Assembly (NCBI GenBank): GCA_028583685.1
Contig: JAMXIF010001178.1
Span: forward strand, 3,970,148-4,034,147
Source of the DNA: Petaurus breviceps papuanus
Taxonomy: Eukaryota; Chordata; Mammalia; Diprotodontia; Petauridae
DNA: 64,000 nucleotides
Direction: 5' to 3'
The notes below the pieces were generated by a model. The model made no database searches. It was not told the origin of the DNA and saw nothing but the letters and a program-made list of their open reading frames with translations. Below, in pieces: positions 53,445-64,000 of the stretch. The first letter of the stretch is position 1. Each line of letters starts with the position of its first letter. A program made the translations under genes and the position numbers.

Positions 53445-53615
53445 TTCTTGTTTTGTTTGTTTTGTGCTTTTTGGAGGGCAATTGGGGTTAGGTGACTTGC
53501 CCAAGGTTACACGGCTAGGTTTGTGTGTGTGTGTTAAGTGTCTGAGGCTGAATTTGAACTCAGGTCCTCCTGACTCCAGGGCCGGTGCTCTATTCACTGT
53601 GCCACCTAGCCGCCC
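53445..53615 (-). repeat. SINE-A with 11-bp TSD
   Basis: Antisense copy. TCAGATAATAT flanks it at 53434-53444 and 53616-53626. Confidence 0.93.
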
Positions 53616-53629
53616 TCAGATAATATATC

Positions 53630-54122
53630 TAAAGTAAATCTCTCCTGATCCTCTATTCATACCCCAATGATGAGATTAAAAGCATTTCTAGTGGGGAATA
53701 GGACCTGAACTGACTTTCTGAGTTTTTCTCTCTTTCAGTGATGGCTTAGGGAAGAAATGGCCCAAGAGACTAGCCAACAACAGTTTGTGTTATTCCATCT
53801 TTGTTCATTTGCAGTGCCCAGGGCTGCTAAGGGCTGACTGTGTGTTATGACAGGCTAATGTATGCTGTTTGGACGGCTCCCATTAGGTTTAGTAAAGGGA
53901 CTTTAATATGCTCAAAACTCCTATGTATATTTATCATTGTATAACCTTCTAACTTAATTACACATGAGTATTTATGGTGATTCAGGGATACATCTTGCTA
54001 GAGTCTCTTACATTACAACATTTAATGGGGATGAAAAGAGACCAGAAGATTGTTTACAAGAATTGTGAACCCTTCCTGCATGGTGTCTGTATGGTAACAT
54101 GCTGCCTGTTCCTTCATCACAG
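53630..54122. other. VAV2 intron end before the third DH exon
   Basis: No nameable repeat. It ends in TTCCTTCATCACAG. Confidence 0.5.
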
Positions 54123-54223
54123 GACTTAATTAAAGTGCACAACAGCTTCCTAAGGGCCATTGATGTATCGATGATGGCTGGCGGGAGCAGCCTGGCCAAA
54201 GTCTTTCTAGAATTCAAAGAAAG
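54123..54223 (+). CDS. VAV2: VAV2 exon: DH domain, third segment
   Basis: A 101-nt exon encodes 33 residues from [10 protein letters not shown] to FLEFKE plus the first two bases of an Arg codon, so the next intron is phase 2. The acceptor is CCTTCATCACAG and the donor GTGAGT. The segment covers DH helix 2 and the following turn ([11 protein letters not shown], then [12 protein letters not shown]). Recalled human VAV2 has H, V, V, T and D at the positions that are N, M, A, S and E here. The next human segment begins LLIYGEYCSHMEH. Nothing like it was found between 54224 and 64000, so it lies beyond the window. Confidence 0.95.
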
Positions 54224-54236
54224 GTGAGTTGCTTGG

Positions 54237-54617
54237 GGTTTGGGCCTCAGTTTTCTCATCGATTAAATGGGAATAATGTTTTTCCTGCCTTATTCGTGTA
54301 TCAAATGAGATCATGTATGTGAAAGCTTTTTTGAAAATTGTAAAATGATATATAGATACACATGATTATTATTAAGACATTCGTCTCGGGTTTCTTTCCT
54401 TTCTCAAGATAAGAGGCAGTGGTAAGATTGAACAAATTTCATTCCATATGGAAATTCCTAGTGGATAAACTGGTGACCGAGAAACTGCTCATAGGCTATT
54501 TAGTCATTTCCTAAGTTTTCTGGAAAATTAAGTTGTATTCATCAAATGAGAGATTTGTAAAGCACTTAGCCCACCCTCCAGCACATAGTAGTTGCTATAC
54601 AAATGTTTATTACTTCT
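54237..54617 (+). repeat. MIR-like tails
   Basis: Sense MIR-like at 54237-54376 (GCCTCAGTTTTCTCATCGAT) and 54552-54617 (TTGTAAAGCACTTAGCCCAC). Confidence 0.65.
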
Positions 54618-54674
54618 TCTCAAAGAAGAGTTATGTCATGGACAGTGAGTGACCCAGACAAAGAGGATTTCCAC

Positions 54675-54805
54675 TGGCTCAGAACATTAGAGCAAGAAGG
54701 GACCTTAGAAGACCCTCTCATCCAATCATCTCATTACAGATTTTGGGGAAGTGACTTGACCAAAGTCATCCAGCTAGTTATAGTGGAAAATTAGTACTTG
54801 AACAG
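54675..54805 (-). repeat. MIR-like CORE-SINE
   Basis: Antisense: GAGCAAGAAGGGACCTTAGA, TCATTACAGATTTTGGGGAA. Confidence 0.65.
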
Positions 54806-55535
54806 CAATAACTTGCTTCTTAGCCTTATATTATGGCAAGCACTCAAGAGCTCCCAAATCTTCCCCTTTTCCTCTTTGCAGCTGCCCAGTATGAATACCC
54901 AGGAAGCCTAAAAAAAGTTGAAATGGTTAGATATGATGAATAAAAATCCTTTAATATTCGTAATCTAATCAGTGGCTAGGCTTCAGCTGTGGAATGATGC
55001 CAGGGGGAATTAAACCGGTGTCTAGACATAAAAATATCATTCAGCAGTCAATAACTCCAGAAATATCATCTGCATTAATAACCGACCATTAGGTTAGATA
55101 TTCCATTATGCATGATGCTCCTTTTAGAAAGTAAATATTTATGATGAGAAGATAGCAAAACTAATTTACAAAAAAATGCAGAAGACAGGTTGATCTCTTT
55201 TATGGGACACTCATTTGCTTATTTCTCTCCCTTCCTTACGCTCCTCCCTTCTTAATAAATAATTCCATATTACTGTAGTGGTAGAAACCAGCCTTCTGCT
55301 CTTTCCACTTTGTTGTTTTAGGTTAATAAACAATAGGGTTAAGGACTCTATGGTAAGGGCAGTTCTTGGGGACTAGAATCCAGGCTGTCAGTCGGGATGG
55401 AGGGCAGGGAGCTTTTAGCTGTCAATGGTTAGGGAAAACCAAAAGCCTTCAAAAGAAGCAAGTCACAGTCAACAGGTCTCAACAGCCAAGTCAAGCAGAA
55501 ATTAAGAAGTACTTTACAGTTTTCAAAGCACTTAT
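54806..55535. other. Intronic sequence, no feature recognised
   Basis: About 730 bases, AT-rich, with no nameable repeat. Confidence 0.35.
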
Positions 55536-55539
55536 ATAT

Positions 55540-55858
55540 AGAATTAGAACTAGAGATGGAAGGAACCTCAGGGGCCATTTAGCCAAACCCCCTCATTTTA
55601 CGAATGAAGAAATTGAAGCCCAAGGAGGTTAATTAACTTTCACAAGGTCAAAGATTTGGTTGATTCAGAGTTGGTAAGGTCCTAAGATGCCAGTGAATTC
55701 AACTCCCTATCCCCCTCCTTGCCCCTACATTTTTCAGTTAAGAAGACTGAGTCATAGAGAGGTTAAGTGATTACCCAGGGTCACACAACTAGTAGTGTCT
55801 GTGGCAGAATCTGAATCCAGGTCCTCCTGCCTCCTATATCCATTATTGTCTGATGCCT
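55540..55858 (-). repeat. Two MIR-like CORE-SINEs in tandem
   Basis: Antisense at 55540-55680 (GATGGAAGGAACCTCAGGGG) and 55681-55858 (AGTGATTACCCAGGGTCACA). Confidence 0.7.
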
Positions 55859-55859
55859 T

Positions 55860-57960
55860 TCTAAGTTCACATAGGTAGGAATTTGAAGATCTTCCCTGCC
55901 CATTAATAGACACATAGAGCCCTGGGCCCGAGCTAATCAGGCTTTCTGCTACAGGGAGTTTCCAGTTAAGTGCTGGGGCACAAGGATTTCCAAGCTCCTC
56001 AGCACTCAGCCAGTCAGATACCAAATCTTTGTTATATATTCTGGAGGTTGTGTTTTGCTTTGGGGGTTCACTCATGAGAAGGATCTTTTGATTTTCTGCT
56101 TGAGACTCTCTGTTCATAGTCACCCTCCCCCACCCCCACTGCTTAGATGTCTGTGCTTCCTCAGTCCAGCGATATATGTAGAGTATATAGCAATATTGCT
56201 TTACTCAGACAGTTGGAGTCCTGTCTGTTGGTCTTTGTACTAATTTCTCTGCTTATATTTTCTCCATGTTCAGGGTGCTGACCTTTCCCCCTGAACTAGT
56301 GAATATAATTAAAGTAGGTTGTTGACCCCTTTAAAAGTTGCCTTTCCTTAAAAAAAGCAGATCAAAGAACCTGTGCTAGCAGGCCATCCTGGGAGTGCTG
56401 GGGTGCTTGCTAATATAGCAACAGATATCAAAGGCAGCATTTGAATCCAGATCTTCTCAAGCCCAGAGCCAGGCTCATTCTCCCTCCCAGGTCCCTCTCT
56501 TTTGACCATTTCATGCTACCTCTTACGTGCTCTTGTTGAATACTTAGGAAAACTTCAAAGATAAGTGATCGGGTCTTAAAGGATCATGTACAAAGTGATC
56601 ACTGCGGTTTGACTTCTAGAGTTTCAGTGTTCCTGCAGAGAATGCATTTCTAAGCATTTCTATTCATAGGTCAGTTAAGGCAGATGGAGGTGGTGGAAGT
56701 GGGTGGGTGGGGAGTCTTTGGAACCATCTGGCTTGACCTCTTTTGTCCTGGATCTGTGTTACATGCCTCTGGGGCCATTTCTGGAAGTGTCTTAAAAGGC
56801 AAACACTTCATTTTTGGATGGCTGGGACAAGCTGCACCTCCCTTCCCTCCATTCCCCTCTCCTCCAATACATGCACATACATACATTCCATATTTCTGAG
56901 GGGTATTTTTCAACCTCAAGAGGAATTCTCTACATCCTCCCCCCCCCCCCTTTTCCCCTAGTCACTTTGCACTCTACTGTGCTATAGGAGAAGCCATAGG
57001 GTTTGTTGTTTTGCTGTGTAAGGAGGAAAAGTTAGTGGCTCTTTGAGGGGAGGGAGGGTGGGGTTTGAGGGTCAAGCAGCTCAGTCTGTTTCCCAGATTC
57101 CTTTCTTATAAGGAATAAACCATTAGTGCATCTTGTTGCCCTGCCCTGGGGTCTCATTTGGCCCTCCCCCCCATACCCTTAGGCAGCCATCCGCTAACAT
57201 CACTTATGTTGGTTTGTGGGACACAGAGCTGGGCTAGCAGGCCTGGCATGTGGAGCATGGGGGGAGTCAATTTTAGGTCAGTCCTCTGACCCACTTTTCA
57301 TACCAAATCCACAAATAAGTTCTTCCACTTGCCTAGGAACCAGCCAGATTCACAGCTGAATTAATCAGCTCTACAGCTGTGCCCTAGACATGCCTGATTG
57401 ACAGCTACAAATCCTCACCCAGGTGGCAGAGGCTGCTCTCAGGATAGGGAGCCTTCATTAGCCTGGCTGTGTGATTCTGCTCCACAAAGCTGGTGGGAGG
57501 AGGTGGGGGTGGGTTGGTGATGGGTGGAAGTGCTGGGGACCATGATTCTTTCTGCATTTCATTATGACAGCTATAGTGTAACAGGTCTGGCTCTGTGCCT
57601 CTGTTAGCTAACTGATGACCTTTGTGAGTGAGCCTCTAATTTCCCAGTGCACGGAGATCTCAGCCCTACTTAACCTGCTGTCTGGTTTATCAGACTCTCT
57701 TAGTCTTGGCTGCCTAATACTGCTTATCACTGGCCTGATGGATAGATGTGGGAGGAAAAAGAGAGAGCCTGGTATAGGGTCCCCTGCTGCCTTTGATTTC
57801 TGACGACTGAGTGGGCTGGAGGTTGAAAGTATATTCTCTGTAAGAGAACCAGGTAGGTATTCTCCAGGAAACTTTGGAGGGGCCTTTGGGTCTGACAGTG
57901 CCAGAGCAGGTTTTGATCCCTTGATGTAAGGCTCAGTATTTGGTGTCACTAGTTGTCCTG
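55860..57960. other. Intronic sequence, longest repeat-poor stretch
   Basis: About 2.1 kb with no transposable element I can name. A C-run at 56939-56951 and several G/C-rich patches (56690-56710, 57480-57520). No splice-bounded VAV2-like frame. Confidence 0.45.
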
Positions 57961-57964
57961 TACT

Positions 57965-58690
57965 TAGTGCCTGGTTGGGAGTAGGGGGTGGGAGTAGGTG
58001 GGTAAAATAAGATAAAAGTAAACCGGAAAAGTACAGGGAGACAATTTATGAAGGGCTTTGAATGCCAGAGGATTTTATATTTGATGCTGGAGGTGGAATG
58101 GAGCCACTGGAGTTGAGTGAGTAGTGGGGTGACATGGTCAAATGTGCATTTTGGGAAGATCATTTTGTTAGGAGGAACTTGTGGCAAGGAGGCGACCAAC
58201 AGGTTACTGCAACAATCCAGGCACACAGTGATGAGTGCCTGTACCAGGGTGGCAGCACTGTGAGAAAAAAGAAAGGAGTATGCTCAAAGATGCTTTGAAG
58301 GTGAAATCGCCAGGCCTTGGCAATATATTGGGTGTGAGGGATAAGAGAGACCCAAAGAGTCATGCATGACACCTGAGTTGTGAGCCTGGGTGAGTAGGAG
58401 GAGGGTGCTCATGCCCTCAAAGGGGACCAGTAAAGGGAAATTAAGAAGGGAAGGTTTGGGGCAAAAGATCATGAATTCAGTTTTTGGACATGATGAGTTT
58501 AAGATGTGCATGGGACATCTAGTTCAGGATGTCCAACAGGCAGTTTGGAGATGTGAGTCTAGAGGGCAGCTGAGAGGTTTGGGCCTAGAGATAATAACTG
58601 AAACTGTGGAAGCTGATGAGGTCACCAAATAAAGTAGTAGAGAGGGAGAAGTGAAGTAGGCCCAGGACATAGTCATAATAGCCCCGTGAA
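57965..58690 (-). repeat. L2 LINE, about 0.7 kb
   Basis: Antisense: ATGAAGGGCTTTGAATGCCA, GGTGACATGGTCAAATGTGC. On the minus strand it encodes DHVTPLLTQLQWL, the L2/CR1 ORF2 end. Confidence 0.85.
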
Positions 58691-58751
58691 GGAGGTGATG
58701 CAGGATTGTGTCATTTTTATCCAGACCTGTGATTTTAGCCACGCAGGGCAC

Positions 58752-58984
58752 TCAGTCTACTCAATCTCAGTCTTAAAGAGTTATCAGGGATGCTGAGGGT
58801 TTAAGTGACTTGTGAAGACAGAAGCATGACTTAGGATCTAAGGGACCTCAGAGATCATTGAATCCAAGGTCCCTTATTTTATAAATAAGGAAGCTGAGGC
58901 ACAGAGATTAAGTAATTTTCCCAGGGTTACACAGTTAGTAATCAGAGGCAGGATTTGAACTCAGATGTCCATGCCCAGCATGCT
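58752..58984 (-). repeat. MIR-like CORE-SINE
   Basis: Antisense at 58827-58984 (TCTAAGGGACCTCAGAGATC, GGAAGCTGAGGCACAGAGAT), with a decayed piece before it. Confidence 0.75.
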
Positions 58985-58985
58985 A

Positions 58986-59388
58986 CTAATGGTGTCAAGC
59001 TCAAATAGAAATAGAGGCCACTAATCTGTACATAAAGATCCCTGCAGTTCACATATTTGTAAATTTCTTTCTTTTTCTTTTTCTTTGGAGGAGGGAAGGA
59101 AGGCAAGGCAGTTGGGGTTAAGTGACTTGCCCAAGGTCACACAGCTAGTAAGTGTTAAATATCTGAGGCTGGATTTTAACTCAGATCCTCCTGACTCCAG
59201 GGCTGGTGCTCTATTCACTGCGCCACCTAGCTGCCCCTCTGCAGTTCACATATTGACTTAGTTTTAAAATGTAATGTTGTTTATATTTTATTGTATTTTT
59301 ATTGACTTTGTTGAATATTTCCCAACTACATCTTAATCTGATTTGGGCAACACTTGTAACCAACAGACCACATGTTGGACGCCCTCTG
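58986..59388 (+). mobile_element. hAT-like mini transposon (copy 5), split by SINE-A
   Basis: Ends CTAATGGTGTCAAGC and GTTGGACGCCCTCTG. Body GAGGCCACTAATCTGTACAT and CCCAACTACATCTTAATCTG. It is interrupted by the SINE at 59058-59238. Confidence 0.78.
59058..59238 (-). repeat. SINE-A with 16-bp TSD, inside the hAT-like element
   Basis: Antisense copy with T/TTTC tail. CTGCAGTTCACATATT flanks it at 59042-59057 and 59239-59254, identical. Confidence 0.95.
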
Positions 59389-59454
59389 TACTATACCACC
59401 AAGGTCTTCATGACTCTAAGGCTAGACCTCCATCTACTGCATCTCAGTGACTCT

Positions 59455-59565
59455 TATTGCAAGAATCATCTCCATTTAGTAGATGAGGAACATAGAGCCC
59501 AAGAATGGGAAATGACTCACTTAATGTCACACAGCCAGTGATGTTAGAGTTCAGAAATGCAGATT
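59455..59565 (-). repeat. CORE-SINE fragment
   Basis: Antisense: TTAGTAGATGAGGAACATAG, TAATGTCACACAGCCAGTGA. Confidence 0.6.
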
Positions 59566-60154
59566 CCACAAGGGACCCCCGGTTTGGAGGTGTTCAATCA
59601 GAAATCAAGTGATCATTTGCCAGAGGTTCCATTTAGGGGGTTTTGAATTGGGTAAAGGGTTAGCTAAGCTTCCTCAGGTAACCTCTGGCTCCGAGGGGCT
59701 GTCATAGTTCATCATCAGTGACTTAGCCTTTGGTCCAGTTGTGCTGAAACAACATGGTGAATTCTGAAATCCTAGACATTCTACCCTTGAGTGTAGGGGG
59801 ATTCAAAGAAATTTTATCCTGAGAAACAACTGTATGAACAATCTTTTTTTGTCCTGGTTCCAGCAATGGACTGTGCTCAATGAATCTATTACTAACTATG
59901 ACTTACAAGCATAGCCTACATAGCTCCCAGCTTAACATTCCTGCTTCTAAAAGAACTCTGGTCTAAAACTGGCTTGACCCCCCACTTCTGTTTGTCTGGT
60001 ATCCTCCTCCTTATCTTCATCCCACTCAGACCCCCACTAGTTCTAGTGATTTAATGGGATCACTTTCCCAAATAGCTAACTTTCTAAGACAAAGACTTGT
60101 AATTTCCCAACCCTCTTCCTTTACTCTTCCTATAAATCCTTAAGCAAATTACAC
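59566..60154. other. Intronic sequence, no feature recognised
   Basis: No nameable repeat. A decayed CORE-SINE tail follows at 60155-60215. Confidence 0.35.
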
Positions 60155-60400
60155 AGTTATAGAATCAAAGGCTTAGAGCTGTAAGAGACTTTACAGAGCT
60201 CAGGTAATCTATTCTGGGTACATTATGAATGATTAGCAAGCAAAAATTTTTGAGAGAGAGTTGAGGGGGAATGAGGATGAGGAAACCAGATCTATGGCCT
60301 GATGTCCATTTAGCTCTTTTGGTCTCCCTAAGTGTAGGTATGCATAATTCTGTTTAGGTCTGAGATTGACAGGGCACAGGTATGGCCTGGGCTTGGCTTG

Positions 60401-60541
60401 CATTTTTTTTTTTTTGAGGTAGTTAGAGTTAAGTGACTTGCCCAGGGTCACACAGCTAGAAAGTGTCTGAGTCTGGATTTGAACTGAGGTTCTCCTGACT
60501 CTAGGGCTGGTGCTCTATCCCCTGGGTCACTTAGCAGCCTG
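60401..60541 (-). repeat. SINE-A
   Basis: Antisense: AAGTGACTTGCCCAGGGTCA, then a head to TTAGCAGCC, with a T tail. No clear TSD. Confidence 0.8.
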
Positions 60542-60587
60542 TTACTTTGTAAGTTTAATGCTAACTATACAAATTCCATTTTTTTTT

Positions 60588-60872
60588 TCAATTCAACAAA
60601 ACATTGCCTATTACAGGCAAGTCTCAGTGCCAGGTATCAGAAATATAGTCATATTCTTCCTGATCTCAAAGAACTTATTTTCTGCTAGAGAGCAGATAGA
60701 CAGAGCCTTATAGAAAGAGTGAAATTCATTATCCCCTTGGTTTCCTTAGGTATTGAATGAGGCTAATACTAGCACCTGCCTCATTGGGTTGTTGTGAGAC
60801 TTGAGTGAGATAATATCTGTAAAGGATTTTGCAAGCCATAAAGTGATATAGAAATGTTAGCTGTTATTACTA
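60588..60872. repeat. L2 3' end then MIR tail
   Basis: Weak antisense L2 at 60588-60690, then sense MIR-like at 60725-60872 (CCTCATTGGGTTGTTGTGAG). Confidence 0.65.
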
Positions 60873-61745
60873 GTGTTGTTGCTATTAACACTGCTAGGCT
60901 CATTCACTCCATTTCCATGGGGCATGGGAGCTATCCACCCACTAAATTTTGAAAAAAAATTTATGGGAGGGCCAGGAGGTGGCTTGGGTTTTTTTTTTTT
61001 TTGTTTGTTTGTTTTTTCTTGTCCCCTTTTGAAATGAAGGGAATACAAAGGAACCCAGTTTCTCATAATTACCTGCAGAATTTTTAGCTGCACTGTGGGG
61101 AGAAAGGTACAAGAGTAAGTTGAACCCTTTGCTCATTATTTAAGTGAAGATTTGCAGAGGGCTTTCATGCGTAAAGCCTGTCAGAGTAAGATTAAAGGGA
61201 CATTTTTACCATCTGTGGCTTTCATGAGTTTTCAGAGATAAGGATTCTGAGACAGGTGAATAGTGACTTCGCATTTTGGAATTTGAAACTAGGCGATAAG
61301 AGGCAATTAGGAGGTGATTAACATTGATTTGAAGACTGGGGTAGTGGGGCTGAGGCTCAAAAAGAAGTATCTTTTATCTTTAAAGCTCTGTTTTGGTCCT
61401 GTTTGGGGACCTAATCCAGAAAGGAGACCTGGTCTCCCTCCATTCTCATTTTAGTAAAGATCAGAGAACAAGTGTGAATTTCAGCTAGACATGCCTGAGG
61501 GTAGGGCTTAGATACTGACTTCTAATGGATGGCCCCAGGGCGCTTTCTTCCGGAGCAAAGCTCAAAACGGCTCTGGGCCCCCTGTTGTCTTTACACTTAG
61601 CAGGTGGGAGTTGAAAACTTGGATATATGTCTTTGGAAAGTAGAGCATCTGTAGACTAGCCTGACAAATTTTATTCCATGTACAAAAGATGAAGACAAGT
61701 AATTGTGTTTAGAGGCCTCCTCTCTTCTGTCTTCCCTTTACATTC
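60873..61745. other. Intronic sequence, mostly unassigned
   Basis: A T/TTTG run at 60989-61019; otherwise no nameable repeat. Confidence 0.4.
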
Positions 61746-61749
61746 TCAG

Positions 61750-62150
61750 CTAGTTCTTAGGATTTAAGACTAGAAAAGGACCTTAGAAAACATCAGACAG
61801 GACTCATGTGATTGTGAATAGAGCAGTGATGTTGGAGTGAGGAGGACCTGAGTTTAAATGCTATCCCAGATGGTGCCTACGTGACCCTGGGCAAGTCATT
61901 TATCCATTCTATACTTCAGTTTCTTCATCTGTTCATGAAGTGGGTTGGTTTCAGTGACCTCTGAGGTCCCTTAACACTTCTAAGGCTATGATTTTGTGAT
62001 TGAGTGTAATCACCTAATTTTACAGATTAAGACCCTTAGGACCAGAATGATCAGGTACTTTGCCTAAGGTTGCACAGGTGTTAAGTACAAGAACCAGGCC
62101 CTGAACCCAGGTTCTCTAACTTGGAAGGCAGTGCTCTTTCCTCCATATTA
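61750..62150. repeat. MIR-like CORE-SINEs
   Basis: Antisense tail at 61750-61800, sense copy at 61817-62001 (GTGACCCTGGGCAAGTCATT), antisense copy at 62010-62150 (TTTGCCTAAGGTTGCACAGG). Confidence 0.65.
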
Positions 62151-62154
62151 TGTC

Positions 62155-63170
62155 TGTCTCTCTGTAGATCATTCCCAATCTATTCCCACAAATCCATTCT
62201 ATTACCAAGTCATGTTTCTAGCTTCATAACGTCTCTTATATGTCTCATCTCCACTCACACAGCTGCCATACTGGGACAGGCCCTCATTATCTCCTATCAG
62301 GACAATTGCTTTAGCCTTTTTTGGTCTCAGTCATTCTCAAGTCTCTCTTTGCTCTAGTGTGTCCCTCATTCAGCTGCCAGAGTGATTTTCCTAGAGTGCA
62401 GATCTAACCATGTCACCACCACCATGACCACCGCCCCTCAGTTAACTACAATGGCTCCCTGGTACCTCCAAGATCAAATATAAAAGCTATGGTTCGCTTT
62501 CACAGCCTTCACCATTTGACCCCTTCCTTCCCTTCCAGTCTTCTTTGCACTTTGCTCTCCTCCCTATACTCTGTGACCTAATGGTCCTGGTCTTATTGCA
62601 ATTCTTCATGCCAGACATTCCATCCCTTGACTCCATGCCTTTCAGCTGAATGCCCCCCACCCCCTTGCAGTGCCTAGAGTGCTCTTTCTCATCACCTCTG
62701 CCCCCTGGCTTCTCTGAAGACTCATCTCAAATGCCTTCTACAGAGACCTTCTCCCCAACTCCCCCCCCCCCTTTTCTGGCACCTTTCCTCTGAGATTTTT
62801 GTTGTGATTGAGTCATTACAGTTGTGCCTGACTCTCTGTGACCCCATTTGGGGTTTTCTTGACAATGATACTGCATTGGTTTGCCATTTCCTTCTTTAGC
62901 TCATTTTACAGATGGGAAAACTGAGGCCAATCAGGTTTCCCAGGGTCACACAGCTAGTATGTCTGAGACCACATTTGAATCAGGTCTGGCACTCTATCCA
63001 CTGTGCCACCTAGCTGTCTGCTCCTCTAAAGTTACTTTCCATTTATTCCATATATATCTTGTATGTACAATTTGTTGTATGTTCTCTCCTCCTTGAGAAT
63101 AGAGACTGTTTTTATAGCACAATGCCTGGCACACAGCAGGTACTCAATAAATGCCTATTGATTAACTAAG
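62155..63170 (+). repeat. L2 LINE 3' part, split by MAR1
   Basis: Sense: CAGCTGCCAGAGTGATTTTC, TCTAACCATGTCACC and ACAATGGCTCCCTGGTACCT up to 62795; resumes at 63021 and ends CAATAAATGCCTATTG near 63160. Confidence 0.8.
62796..63020 (-). repeat. MAR1-like CORE-SINE inside L2
   Basis: Antisense near full length: CTCTGTGACCCCATTTGGGG, GCTCATTTTACAGATGGGAA, head to 63020. Confidence 0.88.
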
Positions 63171-63189
63171 CTCTCTTCAAAGCCCAGTC

Positions 63190-63545
63190 TTGTATTTTCA
63201 GCTCCCTGGATGTCCCACCTAGTCCCCAAGCTCAGCCAGAGTCATCATCTTTTCCCTCCTATCCCTGTCCCCAGTCATGAATATACCTCAACATCCTGTG
63301 TGTTCTATCTCTGCCTCTTTTCTGTTCCCCCTGCTGCTGCTGTGGTCCAGATCCATAGCATCTCTCACTTGGTCTGTTGAAATAACCTCCTAACTAACCT
63401 CCTTGCCTCCAATCTTCACATCCTCTAAATCATCCTTCTAAACCCCTCCCAAGGTCATCTCAGAACACAACTCTGATCATTTCGCTCCTGTGGTCAAATT
63501 ATTTCTTTCAATGGACTCTTAAGAATCTTCCTTCTGTCCTAACCT
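63190..63545 (+). repeat. L2 LINE
   Basis: Sense: TGAAATAACCTCCTAACTAA, CAACTCTGATCATTTCGCTC. Confidence 0.65.
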
Positions 63546-63562
63546 GCCTCCCTGGACTTACA

Positions 63563-63865
63563 GGATTTTGGATTTAAAGATAGAAAGAACTTTACAAAAG
63601 TCATCTAGTCCACAGACCTAGCAATCTGCAGCGACTTACCCAGGGTACCACATACAGCCAGGAAGGAGCAGAATTGGAATTCAAATACAGATCCTGACTT
63701 CAGGTCCTGAGACCTTTTCACTGTGCTATGTTGCTTCCAACCTCCTAATTTTACAGTTGGGGAAACTGAAGCCCCAAGAGGTAAGGGGACTTGCCCAAGG
63801 TCACCCAGGTGGTAAGAAGGAGAAACAAGATTTGAACTACAAATCTGATACTCTTTCTGTTGTTT
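63563..63865 (-). repeat. Two MIR-like CORE-SINEs in tandem
   Basis: Antisense at 63563-63742 (CAGCGACTTACCCAGGGTAC) and 63743-63865 (AGGGGACTTGCCCAAGGTCA). Confidence 0.7.
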
Positions 63866-64000
63866 CCCCCACCCCCAGCCTCTTTTCCTATTTCAGGGTA
63901 GCTCTTCTCTCATTTTTAGTCTGATTTAGAAAACTTACATTTCCCCTATAAATGTTTTGTGTGTGTATACACACATGTGCATGTTGGGGATCAGGTGATG

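Larger units (their letters stand above)
37760..54223 (+). other. VAV2: VAV2 gene, partial (five exons and four introns)
   Basis: Vav2 is a cytoplasmic guanine-nucleotide exchange factor for Rho/Rac GTPases that acts downstream of receptor and Src/Syk-type tyrosine kinases. Five exons on the + strand give one uninterrupted frame of 387 nt. The order seen is acidic region, five-residue insert, then DH domain up to FLEFKER. Intron lengths between them are 2524, 2884, 6153 and 4516 bp. The choice of VAV2 over VAV1 and VAV3 rests on recalled human VAV2 protein, which matches almost residue for residue, including the IRYMQ insert. The CH domain exons lie upstream of the window, and the rest of DH plus PH, C1, SH3 and SH2 exons lie downstream. 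No CpG-rich promoter is seen here. Confidence 0.93.

Noticed and set aside
55752-56123. 123-codon open frame on the minus strand
   Set aside because: Its C-terminal part is antisense CORE-SINE sequence; nothing protein-like remains.
54224-64000. Next VAV2 exon (LLIYGEYCSHMEH-like)
   Set aside because: Not found by reading; the intron appears to run past the window end.

Overview
This window is one piece of a marsupial (metatherian) chromosome lying inside the introns of one host gene, VAV2, on the + strand. The marsupial call rests on dozens of CORE-SINEs, many with a MAR1-type tail that resembles the 3' end of Bov-B/RTE LINEs, on L1 3' ends of the kind found in marsupials, and on very abundant old L2 and MIR copies. 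Species or order cannot be read from this sequence. There are no prokaryotic features, no rRNA or tRNA genes and no CRISPR.

The only functional gene parts I can support are five consecutive VAV2 exons: 37760-37862, 40387-40401 (a 15-nt microexon), 43286-43384, 49538-49606 and 54123-54223. All have AG/GT borders and join in one frame. Together they encode the acidic autoinhibitory segment with its two regulatory tyrosines, a five-residue insert, and the first part of the Dbl-homology (DH) exchange-factor domain. No earlier or later VAV2 exon was recognised, so bases 1-37759 belong to an upstream intron, or at least lack recognisable exons, and 54224-64000 is the start of the next intron.

Layout. 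1-5300: L2, MIR-like and MAR1-like copies and an hAT-like mini transposon. 5503-6583: remnant of a young LTR retroelement with a 10-N assembly gap. 6580-17700: old LINE/SINE mosaic with a three-level nest (MAR1 split by L1, itself split by a SINE) at 14832-16412 and a long L2. 18500-18583: fragment of a SUB1 (PC4) retrocopy. 19190-19985: a strongly degenerate A/C-rich satellite-like block. 20000-37700: intronic mosaic with three L1 3' ends in antisense. 37760-54223: VAV2 exons with SINEs, hAT-like elements, L2 and L1 between them. 50683-51859: a solo LTR about 97 percent identical by eye to the first one and inverted to it, about 44 kb away. 54224-64000: intron with a repeat-poor stretch at 55860-57960 and L2/CORE-SINE copies to the end.

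Family labels used below. SINE-A: tRNA-type SINE starting GGGGCAGCTAGGTGG with an A tail. SINE-B: related family starting GGGGCAGCCAGGTGGC with a GCGAGTAAGAGC box. MAR1-like: CORE-SINE with a Bov-B-like tail. MIR-like: older CORE-SINEs. Labels come from recognition, not from a database search. Boundaries of old repeats are good to about 10-30 bases; SINE-A/B and LTR boundaries with target-site duplications (TSDs) are close to exact.
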